The notes beneath the pieces are model-generated. The model was not told where the DNA came from. It saw only the letters and a program-made list of their open reading frames with translations, and ran no database searches. A DNA stretch of 64,000 nucleotides from Aquila chrysaetos chrysaetos (Eukaryota; Chordata; Aves; Accipitriformes; Accipitridae), in NCBI RefSeq assembly GCF_900496995.4, contig NC_044029.1, positions 17,236,001-17,300,000 of the forward strand, written 5' to 3'. Positions 23,581 through 38,500 of this stretch are shown in pieces; position 1 is the stretch's first letter, and the number at the start of each line of letters is the position of its first letter. The translations under genes were made by a program, and so were the position numbers.

Positions 23581-26500
23581 CTGTTAAAAATTTATTAAAA
23601 AAAAAAAACACATTTTAAGACAAAGGAAATAAAAGACATGGAATGGTTGAGCTGCAAGATAATTAGTTTGACAAAGCTCATTTTCTTGTTTAACATACTG
23701 GTTGACACACTAGGTTCAAGGATGTGACTTGTGCTGTTCGATTACACTCGCACCCTCAAAAATGAAGCATTCTGACACATTCTGTACAATTATAGCATCA
23801 CTTTTTTTGCTATTTCAACTATTAAACATAAGCCATAAGAATATCAAGCTATTGAGGAGATGGCAAGGTGCTGAGGATAAGTGACAGTTCTACAGATGTC
23901 GGTTTGTTGTTGTTTGCTCCTTCTTTCCAAATAACTGCTTTTACTACTTGGAGATTCCCTCTGGCTAAAACCTATTAAATAATTCAATATTTCAATTTTA
24001 CTTCAGGTCACTACCACAACTAAATTGTATGACAAAGTCCAAATGGAATGAAAAGCTATTTAAAGAAAAAAAAAAAAAAATCTTTACCTTTAAGTAATTT
24101 TTAAAAACTTTAGCATCAGGCTGCTGAAGTGCTTGACAGAATTCCTGTAAGAGAGAATAAAGAAATACTAAATAACTAAATGAAGCAACAAGACAACCTG
24201 AGATATGTTAGGAGCATATAGAATACCTTGTATGTAAAGCCATTGATATTAGTTTGTATTTTCCCTAATGTGCAAGCAAAGAAAAGTATGTTATGGATAA
24301 AAAAATTGTAATAGGCTATGACAGGCCAAGTGCATTCTGGGGTGACATTCACTTTTAGCTGAGTAGACAGAAACAGGACTATCTAACAAGGACTGCAATC
24401 AAGGAGTTGATTGCCTTTAATTTTTCCAGTAACTTCTGGTGGCAGCAGAATATGCACATCACTTGGAAAAGTTATAACCTTAGATCAGAAAACATCAGGG
24501 TGTCACCAAGAGATAACACTTGATCCTTACATATATTTAACACCACTTTAAAGTTCTACAGTTTTTTATAATGAGTATAATTGTCTCCTAATGCAGCAAA
24601 CCCAATTACTATAGTATACAAATCAGTCACAATTAAAATTGTCAGGGTTCATCTAACAATTTATTCATGGCAATGCTTACCATATGGCTAGCAATGCTTA
24701 ATATTGAGACCATGGTTAGGTGTAAAGTTTCACTTTTGAGAACCCTCTTAAACTACTACAAAATAAGCACACAAAAACCCCATGCTTAACAGTATACATC
24801 ATTTTTGACAGTAGAACCAGTGCTGTGGCTTAAATTTCTGTAGTGTTGAATACAGCCTTTATCACATTTTCTATACACTCAACATTCATCATTTTACTTT
24901 TGAGTTATTACTTCTGATGCTTTTTCCTCAAGTTAAAATTTGAATTAAAGTAGGAAGATGGCTTAGTCACATACACTGGACTTTTTTTGCGAGGTACTCT
25001 TGCAGTAACTTTACTCCTTATGCTAAGTTAATGCTATTCTGATATGCAGTATCAGAATACATTTTACTGAGGGATGCTAGGAGGTTAACTTTGTCTGTAT
25101 TCATTTTGTTCCCATTTAACATTTATGATTATTAAGAGTTTTCCAAATGTTCTTTTAGGAATTCCTACCTGAATTATCTCAGGAGCTACTTGCAAAGAAG
25201 GCAAATACTCTTGCTGAAGATACTGAATGCACTCAGGACCCTAGAGAAAAGCAGTACACAGTTTGTTCAAGTATATTTTTGTACAGATGGGAAGTCATAG
25301 CCCTATACTGTACGGTAACAGGAGAGTTTGAAAACAGGTGGTCTACATGACTATTTTACGGAGAAGTTATGCATATCAAATACCAAATGCTCATGTTATT
25401 CTCAGCTGTTAGCAAATAAAAAGATTTCTCAACCTTGGCATTAAGGATTCTACTGCAATTTGGTATTTGTTACACAGCAGAAGAATGCACTGAAAATTGC
25501 ACTGAAATAAGAATTACAATACAGCCAGTCAGTTTGTGACATGTCAACTGTAGAAGTCAGTTAAGAAAGAAGGCGGCCCTAATTTCACTATCTGACATAT
25601 GAAGGGAAAATAAATAAAAATTTGGCAATTAGTATCTGCCAACTGCTTTACCAATCTACTTCCATAGTGAAATTTAGTAGCCAAGTACACTGAACATAGT
25701 GTTTCTCTTCTTGTAACACTGACTATGTAGATTTGCAGTGGACTAAACAGTAATAAAATGGAACTTCCAATCCTTTGAGAGAAGACGACAGACAGTTCTG
25801 TTTTGGTTAACACATTAGCTTTTGTTTTCTTTATTTGCATTTATCAGATACCTCTCATAACAAGAGGGATTACTGTACACTGGTAGTACACAAACATAAC
25901 CCAATACATCTAACCAGGAAAAGTGAATCAACTTTATTAATTTACACAGAAGTTACCCTAGAACTAGAACATGGTATACAGCTCACATGAGGGGAAAAGA
26001 TTTCAGATAATTTTCCTATATTTGTATCAGAAGTGGTAAAAAAACCAGCATTTGTAATAGGAAGTTATTTACCAAAGCTTGATTTCCTACAAATTTATCT
26101 CTTCATTGCTTTTGGGGAAAAAGGAACAAACTCAGCAGCTCTCATCAATTAAAACACAACCTCTTCTCTGTCAGTTTGTAACTTCTTACAATTTGTGTAG
26201 TTATGACTTTTACTTACATCTGAGAGAAAAAGTTAGCAGGCAAATTAAAGGGTGTAGCAAGAAACAGTAACATGAACATAGAAACTGTTTCATTTCCAAT
26301 TACAAATGGAAATATGCTATAGTGTTTTAGTCATTAGACAATGCAAAATTCATTTTTTTATGAATGTTTTTCAATCTAGTCTGCTACACATCGAAAGATA
26401 CTTTATTTTTCAGAGGTACTCTATAGTACATCTCTAATTGCTCTTTTATGTCAGTTTAAGTACTACACTGAAAAGTGAAAGAATGCCAATTGATCAATTA

Positions 26501-29500
26501 AACACAGTAACAACCAACTGAGCAGATTTTTCTCCTTAATGAAGAGTTAATATTTTGCAGTAATTTATCAAGAGGTAAAACAACTGCATCCCGTATTCCT
26601 ACACAGCATTATGGCCATCCTATCATTTTATATAAGAGTAGAGTAGTAATTCACCCTAGTATCTAATTTTTAGAAATTGATAAAAGCACTAGAAAGAAAC
26701 CTGCAAGAATTATTCCCTGCAAAGTATTATGAAGCTTACCCTTTTGAGATGAATTGTTTTTAACGTCACTGCACATTCTGATAAAGCCTGCAACGTAATA
26801 CATAACATTAGACTGTTCGATTAGTCTATTGGTTAAGTATTTAAAGCCAAAGAACCTAACGAGGCCTAAAACAAGGGCTAGTTCATGCCATTATCCCCTC
26901 ATCTTCCCTTCACACAATGCTAACTGAGCTTCAACCTTCCAATTTTTGTTCCACTCTAACCAGAAAAATTTGTCACAGCTGAACCCAGAATGAACAGCCA
27001 CCTGTGTGTGTTCACTTTCACTGAACAGTAATATAGGTCCATGTTAAATACTCAGATCTGGAATTCTCTAGCTTGATTTTGAGCATAGGTGAACTACAGA
27101 ATACAGTACCACAATATTCAATAATTAATCATCCAGGTACCTCAATAAAAAACATAAGGGATTTTATTTGTGAGACAACTATCTTTGACACCACAGTCAT
27201 TGTAGGTTTCTTAGCTTGAATCTGCCCCACAACAACTAAAGAAAAAAACCCCCATCTATAATACACACCAGTACTGTCTGGGCATCTGCCAAGTCAAATG
27301 TTTGCTTCAAAGGTGCTAAGAAACATGCAGGAACAATGTGCTTGTAGACAAAGTCTGCAAAACCTACTGGTCCATCTTTACCTCCTGAAAAGAAAAATAA
27401 CATTCCATATTCTATTATTGCTTCAAGGTTAGTAGCAGCTACAAAGGAATTATGGAAAGACAGCTTACCCCAAAGCTCCACCAACTTAGAAAGAATAATA
27501 AAACAAGTCTTCTGTGCAATAGGATCTGGGTAATCCACTGCTCCTTGAATGACAGTGAACAACACACGCTCCACGTTCTCTGCACCTTAAACACATTAAA
27601 ACAAGCTTGTCATTTCAATTTGCAGCCTAAAATGTTTCTGTACTCTTACACGGTTTTATATAAATACTGACCTGGAAGACATGCTTCAACTTCAAAACAG
27701 GTCTTTTTTGCACAAGTCTCAAATATTTTTTTAAAGTTTCCCCTACGATGCAAGACAACTCTTACTTAGGTTATAATTGGGGTTTTTTTTTTGGTTTGGT
27801 TTGTTTTTTGGGGGGGTATTTTTTTTTTGAAGTTTGGAGATTTTAATTGCTCTTTTGGCCTTCAATACACACAAAGGTGAGGGGGGTACTTTGACCTGCT
27901 TACAAATACAAGTTTTCTCCTCTCTACCCAAACCTGGTAGAGTTAATTAGAACTCAGCAGCACTAAAGTAGTTCGCTTATCTTCCAATATATGGAAAGGT
28001 ATTTTTATCACACTTGAAAATTTCTGTACTGCATTTATGCTTATTTCTGTTTGATTACTTTAAAAATTTCTTGGCCTATCACAACTATCAAGTGCCTCTT
28101 TCAAGAAAGCTCTCACTACTAAATGCCACCCTTTCCTTTCCTACACGTATTACCATCATTTTAGGATTGGGGGAAGGAATTCTGAGCTCCACCTTCCAGA
28201 TGAGCCAGTTTAAAGCTTCTCAAGTCCCTAGCCATTTTAATGGAATACAAACCAAGAGAATTACTTGAAGAATGAAGCAACCAGACATTCGACTTCAAAT
28301 TCCTGCTATGAAAAGCACTAATCTGCATTTGGCCACAAAGGGAAACCTGGTAACTACGTATGTAAGTTACATGATGCCTTCTACCATAGATACCAAGATC
28401 AGGTGATAGTAATAAAAAATTACAGAAGTTACTGCTGTGTCCTTCAGAAGATGAATATCAAAATGAATACTAGCAGCTGTGAGTGGTCTTGCCCAACAGC
28501 ACAAACATTGCTACACATTGTTACATATTGTATGAGCTCCGATTCACCAATCAAATACAATGATGCAATGAAGATGTATTATACACTATTCTTGTCCTTA
28601 TAGACACAGTGATCACATATAAGCTGAAAAGATCAATAGGAAGAACATGCCTATTATAGCTGGATTTCACAAACCCAACTTCTTGTGCAACATGTCAGTT
28701 GAATACTGTATTTACATTAGTCCATTCTACCTTAACATAGTTAATAGTACTTGACAGGAACTAGGCTAATGATTTTCATAGACAAAGCTTAGATAAGAAT
28801 AACCACAGTACTATCCCTTGAGAAACTGAACTACTTACCTTGATTAGCTATGACTTCACTCATTCCACTGCCAGTTACTGTCTGCAGAAAAGCAAAGTAA
28901 CTCCTCCGTAACATTTGTTTTTCTAAAGCAGCAGACTGGTCATTTTCTTCTGCTGGAAGGAGCAACACCTCAAAAATAGCATGAAGTAGTGGCATAAACA
29001 TCTGTTGCAGAAAAGGTGAAACCTGTGTCTGTGGAGATTGGAAGAGGGTATCAACTCAAACAGTTACACAAATTGAACATGTTGAAATTAAAACTTAAGG
29101 GCTTTTTCCAATTCTCAGCTTTGATTCACCTTTAAAGTTAGTATTTTCATGTACCAACTACTTATAACAAAGTGAGTCACATCAGAGTCACCATGAACAT
29201 TACTGCATCTTGACTTACACACCACCTATTTCAAGTCTTTTGCACAAAAATATCTAGTCCTATCTAGTCTCATCCTGAGTAGGAACAGAAGCTTTTTCAG
29301 GATTTCTCATGCTTCTGTTCAGACAGAAACTATCTCAAATTCCCTGAAATATCAAGAGGGGCTACTGTAAAGTTAGAGTGAGAGTTAGAGTGAGTACTTT
29401 AGGTACTACACCTAAAGTAGTTAGAGAAAATGCATCTCTAAGATGTTAAAACTGGCAGCAGGCCACTTTTGTAGCACTTTTCTTTAAGCAGTCTTTAAAG

Positions 29501-32500
29501 ACAAGTTTTCCTGAGCTGAAATACTACTGGCATTACAGAATAAACTTGTCATTTATGTCCTACTTGCAGTGAGAAATATATATTAGGGCACTAAAATAGT
29601 TGAACACTTATGAATTGAAAAACTGAAGTTGTGTGCTAGCCACACACTAGAGTTCCATAAAGAGACAACTCAGATGTTCATTTCTTAATGCTTAAGCAAG
29701 GTTTTATCTTTAATCTTCTCTTCACTGTACCTTGAAAGTATTCAAGGTGAGACTATTGAAGCTAGGATCTTTATTTTAGCATATTGTAATAAGAATGGTA
29801 CAGTATCATACAACATTAAACATTACACCTGAACATGGTATTTGTCCAGTCTTGCTCCTGTGACTTTTTTTTTAAACCTTCTTCACCTTACACAGACTAT
29901 TTCTAATTATCTACTGTCATCTTGAATTGCTTTTAGCATAACTTGCTAAAAGGACTAGAGTAATAAGAGTCTTTCTCCCTAATCCCCAAACTACTTGATT
30001 TTTCAAAATCCTCTCTCTCTGCTCTGCAGATGCGATACTGCAAACAGAGGTCCACATGCTAGATTCACACAGGTATATTATGGCTCTGTTCTACTGCTCA
30101 CAAAATGCACTTCTCTTTACTTTTAGTAATTTTAATTTTGCATTCTGCTGAAAGACTTATTTAAACCTATTTAAAGGGCTTCTTAACCTTCTCAATACAG
30201 CAATGAATTTCCCATCCCATTCACAACAGTGCAATATTCTTGTGGCTGCTCCAGGGAATGAACCACAAGTAACAGGTTAGTAACTTCATGTATTTCATTG
30301 ACTTTGCATTTGAACTGTTTAAAACCAGGAAGCTCTCAAAGGCTACACTTCAAGAACTTTTGCTAGATAATCAGTTGACAGTCCTACTCCTGCTTAATAC
30401 ATATCTCATACCTCCATTTCAAAACCTCCGTATTTGTCAACCTATTTTGAATAACAATGCATGAAGCCTCAGCATACATTTTTGTGCAACACCACCACAT
30501 CGAGATTTTGTAAATCAGTATTCCTCCCTATAAGCACATCTGATATTTCTGTATCTCCTGGAAATCTCATTGTAAGAAATGAGAAAATTCACTTCAGAGC
30601 TTGCATAGTTTGTAACATTAGCTTAACACTTCAGTGGAGGGCATGAAGTTAATTGCATCAATAAAAAAAAGAATTTTGTGCTGCAAGTAGTATTTTATTT
30701 TAAAATATTAAACCCAGAAATTTAGAAACAACATAAAATTCTGAGACTAACCAAAGAAAAACACTCATTTAATCACTGCGAGTCCAGCAGTGTAAGACTG
30801 TGGGTGAAGACTACGTTTCCCAGTAGCAGCCTTAGAAATACACTTATTTATCAATTGTGAGATAAGGTTCTGACACATAGCTATTTTTCTGGAACCAGCA
30901 AAGACGAGATAGCAGCAACACTTTGACCTGAAAAGCTTATGCAATATCATACCTTAAACTTAGCTGTTATTTGGTTTATAAGAGGAATGAATTCTTGAAG
31001 ATCTTTTGCTTCACAATCTTTAAGCATGTGTTCAGAGGCAGAAGGAATGAACGGAAGAACTTCTTCCTCCAGGCAAATAATCATGCGGTGAAGGAAAGTG
31101 CGGACACCACTTCTCAGAACTTCCTTTTGTAATGGACAGCTGAGAGCTGGCAAAAATGTCTGTAAGCAGTCCAGATAAACCTCTGAGCAGCCACATTGTT
31201 TTACAGTTTGCTTATTGCTGAAAGCCTTGCTGGTTCGGCTGTAAAAGCAGTACACCACGTTGTATATAAGCTCGTGTTCCAATATATGTTCCAATACAAT
31301 GAAGAAGCAATAACACGGAGAACAACATATGCTTTAAAACCCAGGCACTAAACTAGAATATTACTTTTCATGAAATGGGAGCCAAACACTGGAAGTAATG
31401 AACTGAATTATTTGATATGAAGTAGCTACACTTTGGCAGGCTTTGGAGAATTAAATTCTAACAATTTACAAACAACATATGATTAGAATAGCTCCATACC
31501 ATTCTTTGAGGAAGGGAATAGATGCTGGTTCACTATAAACTTGCTCAATGTTCTCCGTATCTACACCCATAGCAGCCTTTTCTAAGGGGACTTAACTCAT
31601 TTTCTGGGCTACCATAAGAAATTCTACAACCACTGATGATTTTTTAGGTCAATAAAGCACAGGTAGAAACTCAGCCCCTCCTCCCAAGAAAAGCTTTATA
31701 TTTCCCTTTTATTCAAACCAGAAACACACACAGAGTCACTGTGCTGTACCTACCTAGCAAACCCAACAGCATGATTGAGGCAGTCAGCCAGTGCCATCTG
31801 TCTGTCCTCATCTTGTGCCATCATCAGTTTTTCTAACAATACTTTGAACTTCTCCATCAGTGGAGTCAACAAATTCCTCATTAGAACCTGTTTTCTTTCT
31901 GCAGAGTATTCGCTGTTAACTATTAATACTCCAGCTGTTTCATAAATGAAAAGTTGATCATCACTGCTTAACAGAGCCTGGTAACCATTTTCCTAAAATG
32001 GAAGATAACAGGCATAATTCACTAAATGTCCTTTATCAAAGTTTAAAGATACTACTCTTTCTTTAAGCAAGTTAAGTAATCTCTATAGTATATTTACAAT
32101 AGTTTTATTCTCTTCCTACTTAAGTAGAAGTGTCAAGTACAGGTAAAAACATAGTTGAAAGAACAACTATTTTTATACAATTCAGATAGATAGGCTTCTA
32201 TATATACCCGTCTCTAGCCTATACTCCCAGAAACACACATAAGCAAGATTATTAAAATTAGGTACAAATGTAATCATGCGAGTGATCTCACACCAAAAAA
32301 GCAGGGCAATTATTTGTGTTTAAATGTTTGTGTGCTAAGCTTACAATTCAGTAAGTACACAGGCACACCAATAAGTGCAAGCCTTATTTATTACAAAAAC
32401 CTGCTGTAAATACTCACAGGGGGAGAAAGTTCCAGCAGGTCTTGTATTCTATTCAGAACATCTTCAATAAAGGGATTCATTTGCTTACTGAAATAAAACA

Positions 32501-35500
32501 CAAGTACATAACACTATTTAGAAGCGTGTGCATCTGTACAGGTTTCCTGGTATTTTATTTAAGCTGTAAAGCTAGACACTAAACTACCTTCTCAATACAG
32601 AACTCCCCTTTCAATATCAAAGCACTGCTGTAGAAAAATCTGGCTTATGGATACAGTGCTTGTGGTAGGCCAAATAGATATATGACATAGTGGGAAATAA
32701 ACATTTCTTTCTTTCCCTCTTTTTTTTAAACATGCATAAATAGCCTCACTCATCAGAGTGAAATATTTTCATTAACAGCTGAAAAATAGGATCATTCTGA
32801 AATCTGAACCATCTTGGAGCTTCTCCTGCTTCTACATTAAATACATGCCTGTGAAATAAGACCAACAGGACAGGACTGTTTGAAGGGCTCTAATACACTG
32901 AGTAAACTTCACCAGTATAAATTCTGTAAATATTCAGAATTTGGTCAAGGACAGTGAAGAGTTACTCTTGGGAGTCTCCAGATCCACTCAGTTTCAGCTC
33001 TGCTCACTGAGGAAAAGCAGGACAGACATTTACATTGTTGATCAGTTTTAACATCTAATCAAAATAAGCTAAGCATATGTATTCCAGTTCTTTGTTCTGT
33101 GAAAATTTTTTCCACTGCTACCTTAGTACTACACAACAGGACTACCCTGCTAGAGCACTGTTTTGATCTATTACTTCATTGCAGTCCATTTGAAGGCCAG
33201 CCTGTTTCACTGACAACTGTGATGTACTGAAGGGCTATGTATGGTAAATTCAGTGCCGTTGGGATACATTTGTAACAGCTTTACTCACTTAAGAGACTTG
33301 ACAAATCTGGAAAAGAGGTAAGCTGTTCGACTTCGTACTTTGGGACTTGTATGGCGAAGACCACGGTGATCTAAAAATGCCATCTGCAATCAAGAAAGTA
33401 TCTCAGTCTTAGACTCCCTAAACAAGGGGGGGAAAAGCTAATCATCCAACAATTTAAGAAACCCAGCTTCTTTAGAGACCTTCAGAAAATAAGAAAATTT
33501 CCTAAGTCTAAAGAACTTATCTAGCCAAAAACGTAAATGAGATGAAACTTACTAGAACAGTTGGAATGTGCTGAGGTTCAACAGCAAAGAATTTTTCGTA
33601 TCTAACCACTGTTTCAAAGAATTCCAGGGTAACTGATGTATGTTGATAGGCACTAACACCAGAAGTCACCAGCTACAAATAAAAGCATCAGCAAGTTAGT
33701 ACTTTAGCCATTTATAACACCAAACTACAGTGTAAGTGACATGCTGGTAATTAAGATGAGCCATTTGAACTGGAATGTTCCAGTCTTTATTAGCATTTTT
33801 AAATAGCTCCCACAACACACATGCTTACCGTTCTCATCATGTCTTGTAAAGCCGTAGCTTTTGTAACATCACCAGAGAAGTGAGCACCGTGAGATACAGG
33901 AAGAGCCTCAGCCAACATATACAGCAGCCTTATTGCTACTTCTACTTCCATAAATCGCGTAGTCTGCCAATTCCTAGAGAAAGAGTATGAAGATCATGTT
34001 AGTCTGTAGTAGCTTATGAAATAATCACAGTTTCTACCATGTTAGCATTTTCTTTCAAGCTTTCTTCAGACAGACAGCATAAAAAGAGCAGACTTAAAGT
34101 AAGAAAAACAGTGTAAGACCTAGGCAGTATTTCAGGATGCTTCTGGAAGACTTTATCCACAAACACAGCACCTCTCCACCACAGCGCCACCAATTTTCTT
34201 TTACCAGTTTCAACTTGAAAGCTACAGATTTCTTGAAGTGCTTATTTTGGTGCAAAACCACCTACTATGACATGTGGACAAGCCATTCAGCTTCACTTAA
34301 AAAGAGGGCTCACTAAAGAGTAAGGTACAATGAAGCCACCAACAATACTGGATTCCCGTTTGTGTACACACAACTATACTCCTAGTCAGGCAACTAGTAG
34401 TAACATTTCTTTATTTACATACATAGTTTCCAGGATTGGTTCTGCTCTTTTTGTAAGAAATACTTCATTTCTGTTTCTTTTCCCTATCCAACCTTGGTTT
34501 TCTGATAGCAGTAATACATAAAATTGTTTGCCACATCTCATAAGTATTTCCTTGAGGTATAAATTGAACACCTGTCCAAATTGGCTGTTGCTGTGTAGGA
34601 AAATGATGAAGATCAAGAAACAGCTCTAGGAAAAAAAAAATTAGCTGCCATTTAAGGTTAGAAAAAGAAAGGTTTTTGTTTCTGAGCAGCTGAGTAAAAG
34701 ATTATACAAAGTCATATTTATCATGATGTTGTATCAAGCTCATTCTATCAATTGGCTTTGCCTTGCTACATTACACTTGCGTTCATTACAAACTCTGACA
34801 GTTACAAAATCAAAAAAGCTAAAGGCATTGTGTAAACAAGTTAAAAACCCCAACTTACTGAAGCGTAGTGTTAAAAACTCTGCGGACAGATGCCAACAGT
34901 AACTCTGGTGAGACCTGAGCAAGTCTGTCCAGCAACAGTTTCAACTGTTTTCTGTACTCCACAAACATTGCTTCATCTTCACCCTATGAAACATTCACAT
35001 GTCAGTGAAGTCCATATTTTTGTGTTTAAATTAATCCACAACCATTTTAGACAATTACACCTAAAACAAAATATGTACATACAAGAACAGGATACCACAG
35101 TCAGAGAATTCAATAATGCTCACCCTATGCTCTTGCAACATAACAGCAGGCTCCTTTTTTGGCTGGTTGTAATATGTTGAGATCCACTGCATTCAGTCCA
35201 GAAACATATTAAAAAGGCTTTCCAAACTGAAAACTAGCCAAAAGTACAAGAAAGAAAATGCTCTTGGCAAAGCCTTATTGACCCAATTCTTGAAAATTGA
35301 CTCACTCCTCAAAGATGTTCATTCTCAGCATCTAGCTTAGTTTCAAAATTAAACTGACAGAAACATTTATGATGACTGCATACATTTTAAGTTAACCTTT
35401 TTAAGAGTATAGCTCGCCAAACAGCCTGGAGCAAAAGTAAGTCTAACATATTCAATCATTATTGCTGGCTGACAGAGATGTAAGCATGGGAGAAAGTGAA

Positions 35501-38500
35501 GTCAAAGACCTTCCACCTCCTTTAGATTATTTTTGCAGAGATTTGACCACCTGAAGTAGGCCAAGCAGCATCTCTTAAAGAGTTTCATTACACAATGATT
35601 CTCTGATCTTTTTGCAAGACACAGAAGTGATGTGCGGAAACACACAAACTCACACTGAACAAGCCAGCTCAACAGCTATGTTTAGCTAACAGCACAGCTG
35701 TATTTGCCTAGGAATAGTTCTGCACAAATGCAGCCAGAAATATTCTGTTAACTGAACTGGCTTGAATATCCCTTTACTGCGTTGTTTTGTCCTATGCAGA
35801 CATGCCCAGAGCTTAAAGAAAGCTTTCCACACAGGAAAAAAATTCAGCCTACAGACCTTTGCTTCCTATCTTCAAATCCTTAGTCTATGAAAAATACAGA
35901 TTTTAAAAGCGTGAGCAAGTTTTACTACATGTAATTTAATTTGCATTTGTCTGTTTATTCATATAACACAATACCTCATTTTCAAAATTATATTCTTCAT
36001 CATATGTCAACTTCTTCATAACAGCCAACATGATTGCCTAAGATAAAAACAGAACTGTGAGCATAGAAGCAGGCAAGTGATAAGAAGCAACAGTTAAAGT
36101 CCTACAGTAAAGGAAACATTAAAGCAAGTGTTAAATGTTTACAAATATCTTAAATCCCATTTGAATTATTATTTTCAGAGGTTTAGCAGAAGTAACAGTC
36201 CAAACTAAAACAAATGGATTATATCCAAACAATACACAGATGCCATTCCAGATACACAGCATAGATGACTTGGAGCTCTCAGTCTCTGATAGTATTATCT
36301 GGCTTTGTTTCCTGCTTGTAATCTATGCTGTTCAGTTCACACTGGAAACAAGATGACTGAACTAGGCAGAGGAAGCTAAGCAGGTTGTCAAAGATCCTCT
36401 TTTAAAGGGGCAGGTCAGCTTTGCCATAACATTAACTTTTCTATTAGCTCAACATCCTGGAAAGGTTTTTTTGGGGGACAGGTTAACAGGCTGAATTGGT
36501 CCAGCAAAGAATCCAAGAGTAAGGAGCAGCAAACAAAAGTAAGGAAAGCAAAACCTTCCCTTTTCAGCAGCAGCAAGTTGTTAGATCAGTTAAAGCACTG
36601 ACATGCAATTTCACCTTAGTAGGGACTGTTGGGAAGTCCTAAAACAGCAATAAAGACTTGATCTCATCTCTACTGAAGTCTCAAACTCTAAATGTATAAC
36701 TTTGATCTTACTAAGCGTTTACCAGTTCAAGTTTTTAGAACTCCACTTTAATGTTTAAAATACATGGAGTACTCAATTCCATTCATGCATTCCAGGATGG
36801 ATAGAAATTAGACCGACACACACAGCTAAAACAAGTGTTTAAAAATCTATTATATTTTAATTTTCATTTTAAGTTTGTTCTAGGGAAGCTACAGAAACGT
36901 TTATTAAATCTAAAATATTCCACATGGACAGAAAGCTATTCTGAATAATTAAAACTGAATGAGAGGCAGACCATTTTCCATACGCCCATTACAAGAAATG
37001 GGTTCACTGAACACTGGAGAAGACTGTAGAATTATAACAGGTATTTGATTAGCATTGCAGAGCACTTCATCCCTATACCTACTACAAGGTGAGAAAACAA
37101 ACTTGTGTCTTTTTTTTCATATTGGTTAAATTCAGTAGCCAACAGCTTTTATTATAACTATAGCAAATGAAAATGCTGATCTTATCAGCAAGAACTTAAT
37201 TAGCATTTTGCGATTCTCTTCCAGTACTGGAGGTTCTGAATGCAGCCAGCCATAAATTCCAGACAAATAATAAACAAGGGAACAAGGTAAATTTAAAAAA
37301 ACCAACTAAACAAGACTTTTGACAAATCAATCACAACTACATTTTTCATTTTAAGTGCAAAACTTGAAGTTCTTTAACACCAAAATGGACCAATGAATTA
37401 AACTGAAGTTAAATTCCTCATGATCTTGCAGAAATACACTTGTAATACTTTTAGAAAGAACATGATCAAATAGCAAGAATGTCATCAAGCTTTCTATTAA
37501 CACCAAGTGTCAGCATCATCTGTGAGAAGTCTCTGCTTCTCCATAAGAAGCGGTATTAAAGAATTAAAATAATTGCAAAACATTAATGTGATATGCTTGT
37601 AGCCAGAAACGCTTAGAAACACTTGTCATTTTAAGAATTAAAAATGTGATCCTACTGATGAGAAAAAAAAACAAACAAAAAAACCCCACACCTTAGGGAC
37701 TTCAAAAGCACAATAAACAAGACCACCTTTTTTCCTGTTCAAATAATGAACAAGTTGAAGGTGAGGACTTCTTAGGTGCAAAACTTTAAAGGAATGCTGC
37801 TAAGCACACAATTTAAAGCTTAAGACAGACAACAATAAGATTTAGACTATTTCCAAGTACTTTCTTATTATGAGTTAGATGATCAGTATGATCGCTTCTC
37901 AGTTTAACACAAATTCTCAAGAAGTGCTCAGTAAAATCAAGAAATAATTATAACATGAAGTTCTTCAGTATGAAAGCAAGTTTAACAAAACAACAGATTT
38001 CAGGACAGTAACATTCAGATTTAAAATGTCTTAAGTGCACTGCAGAAGTAATTTGGTTTGATCCAGTTATAAGAACAACAGAGACATAGTTACAAAAATA
38101 AAAAGATTCAGTGATGTTATCAAACTTCTCTTATTGTGTTACCTAATCCAATTTAAACAGACATTAGACAAAACCAGATCAAGATAATCTAGACCACAGT
38201 TATCCAAATTCAACTTTTCATGTTAGAACAGGTACAGAACTCAGTTTTCTTTGTAAAGGAAAAGGAATCACAGCTGTCAGCTGTACAGACTTACAAAATA
38301 CCTGCACCAATCTAACCAGTTCAACATCTAAATTAGTACATCCACATTGGTGCAGAAGCGTCATGGGGAAAAGAAATTAAAAAAAGGACTGTGCTGGAAA
38401 AGACAAACAGTTTACTACCTGATAAACTGGACATAAACTTTATTTATTAAACTTAATGTTTGATATATAAACTTAAGCTTATGTATAAACTCAAGCATAT

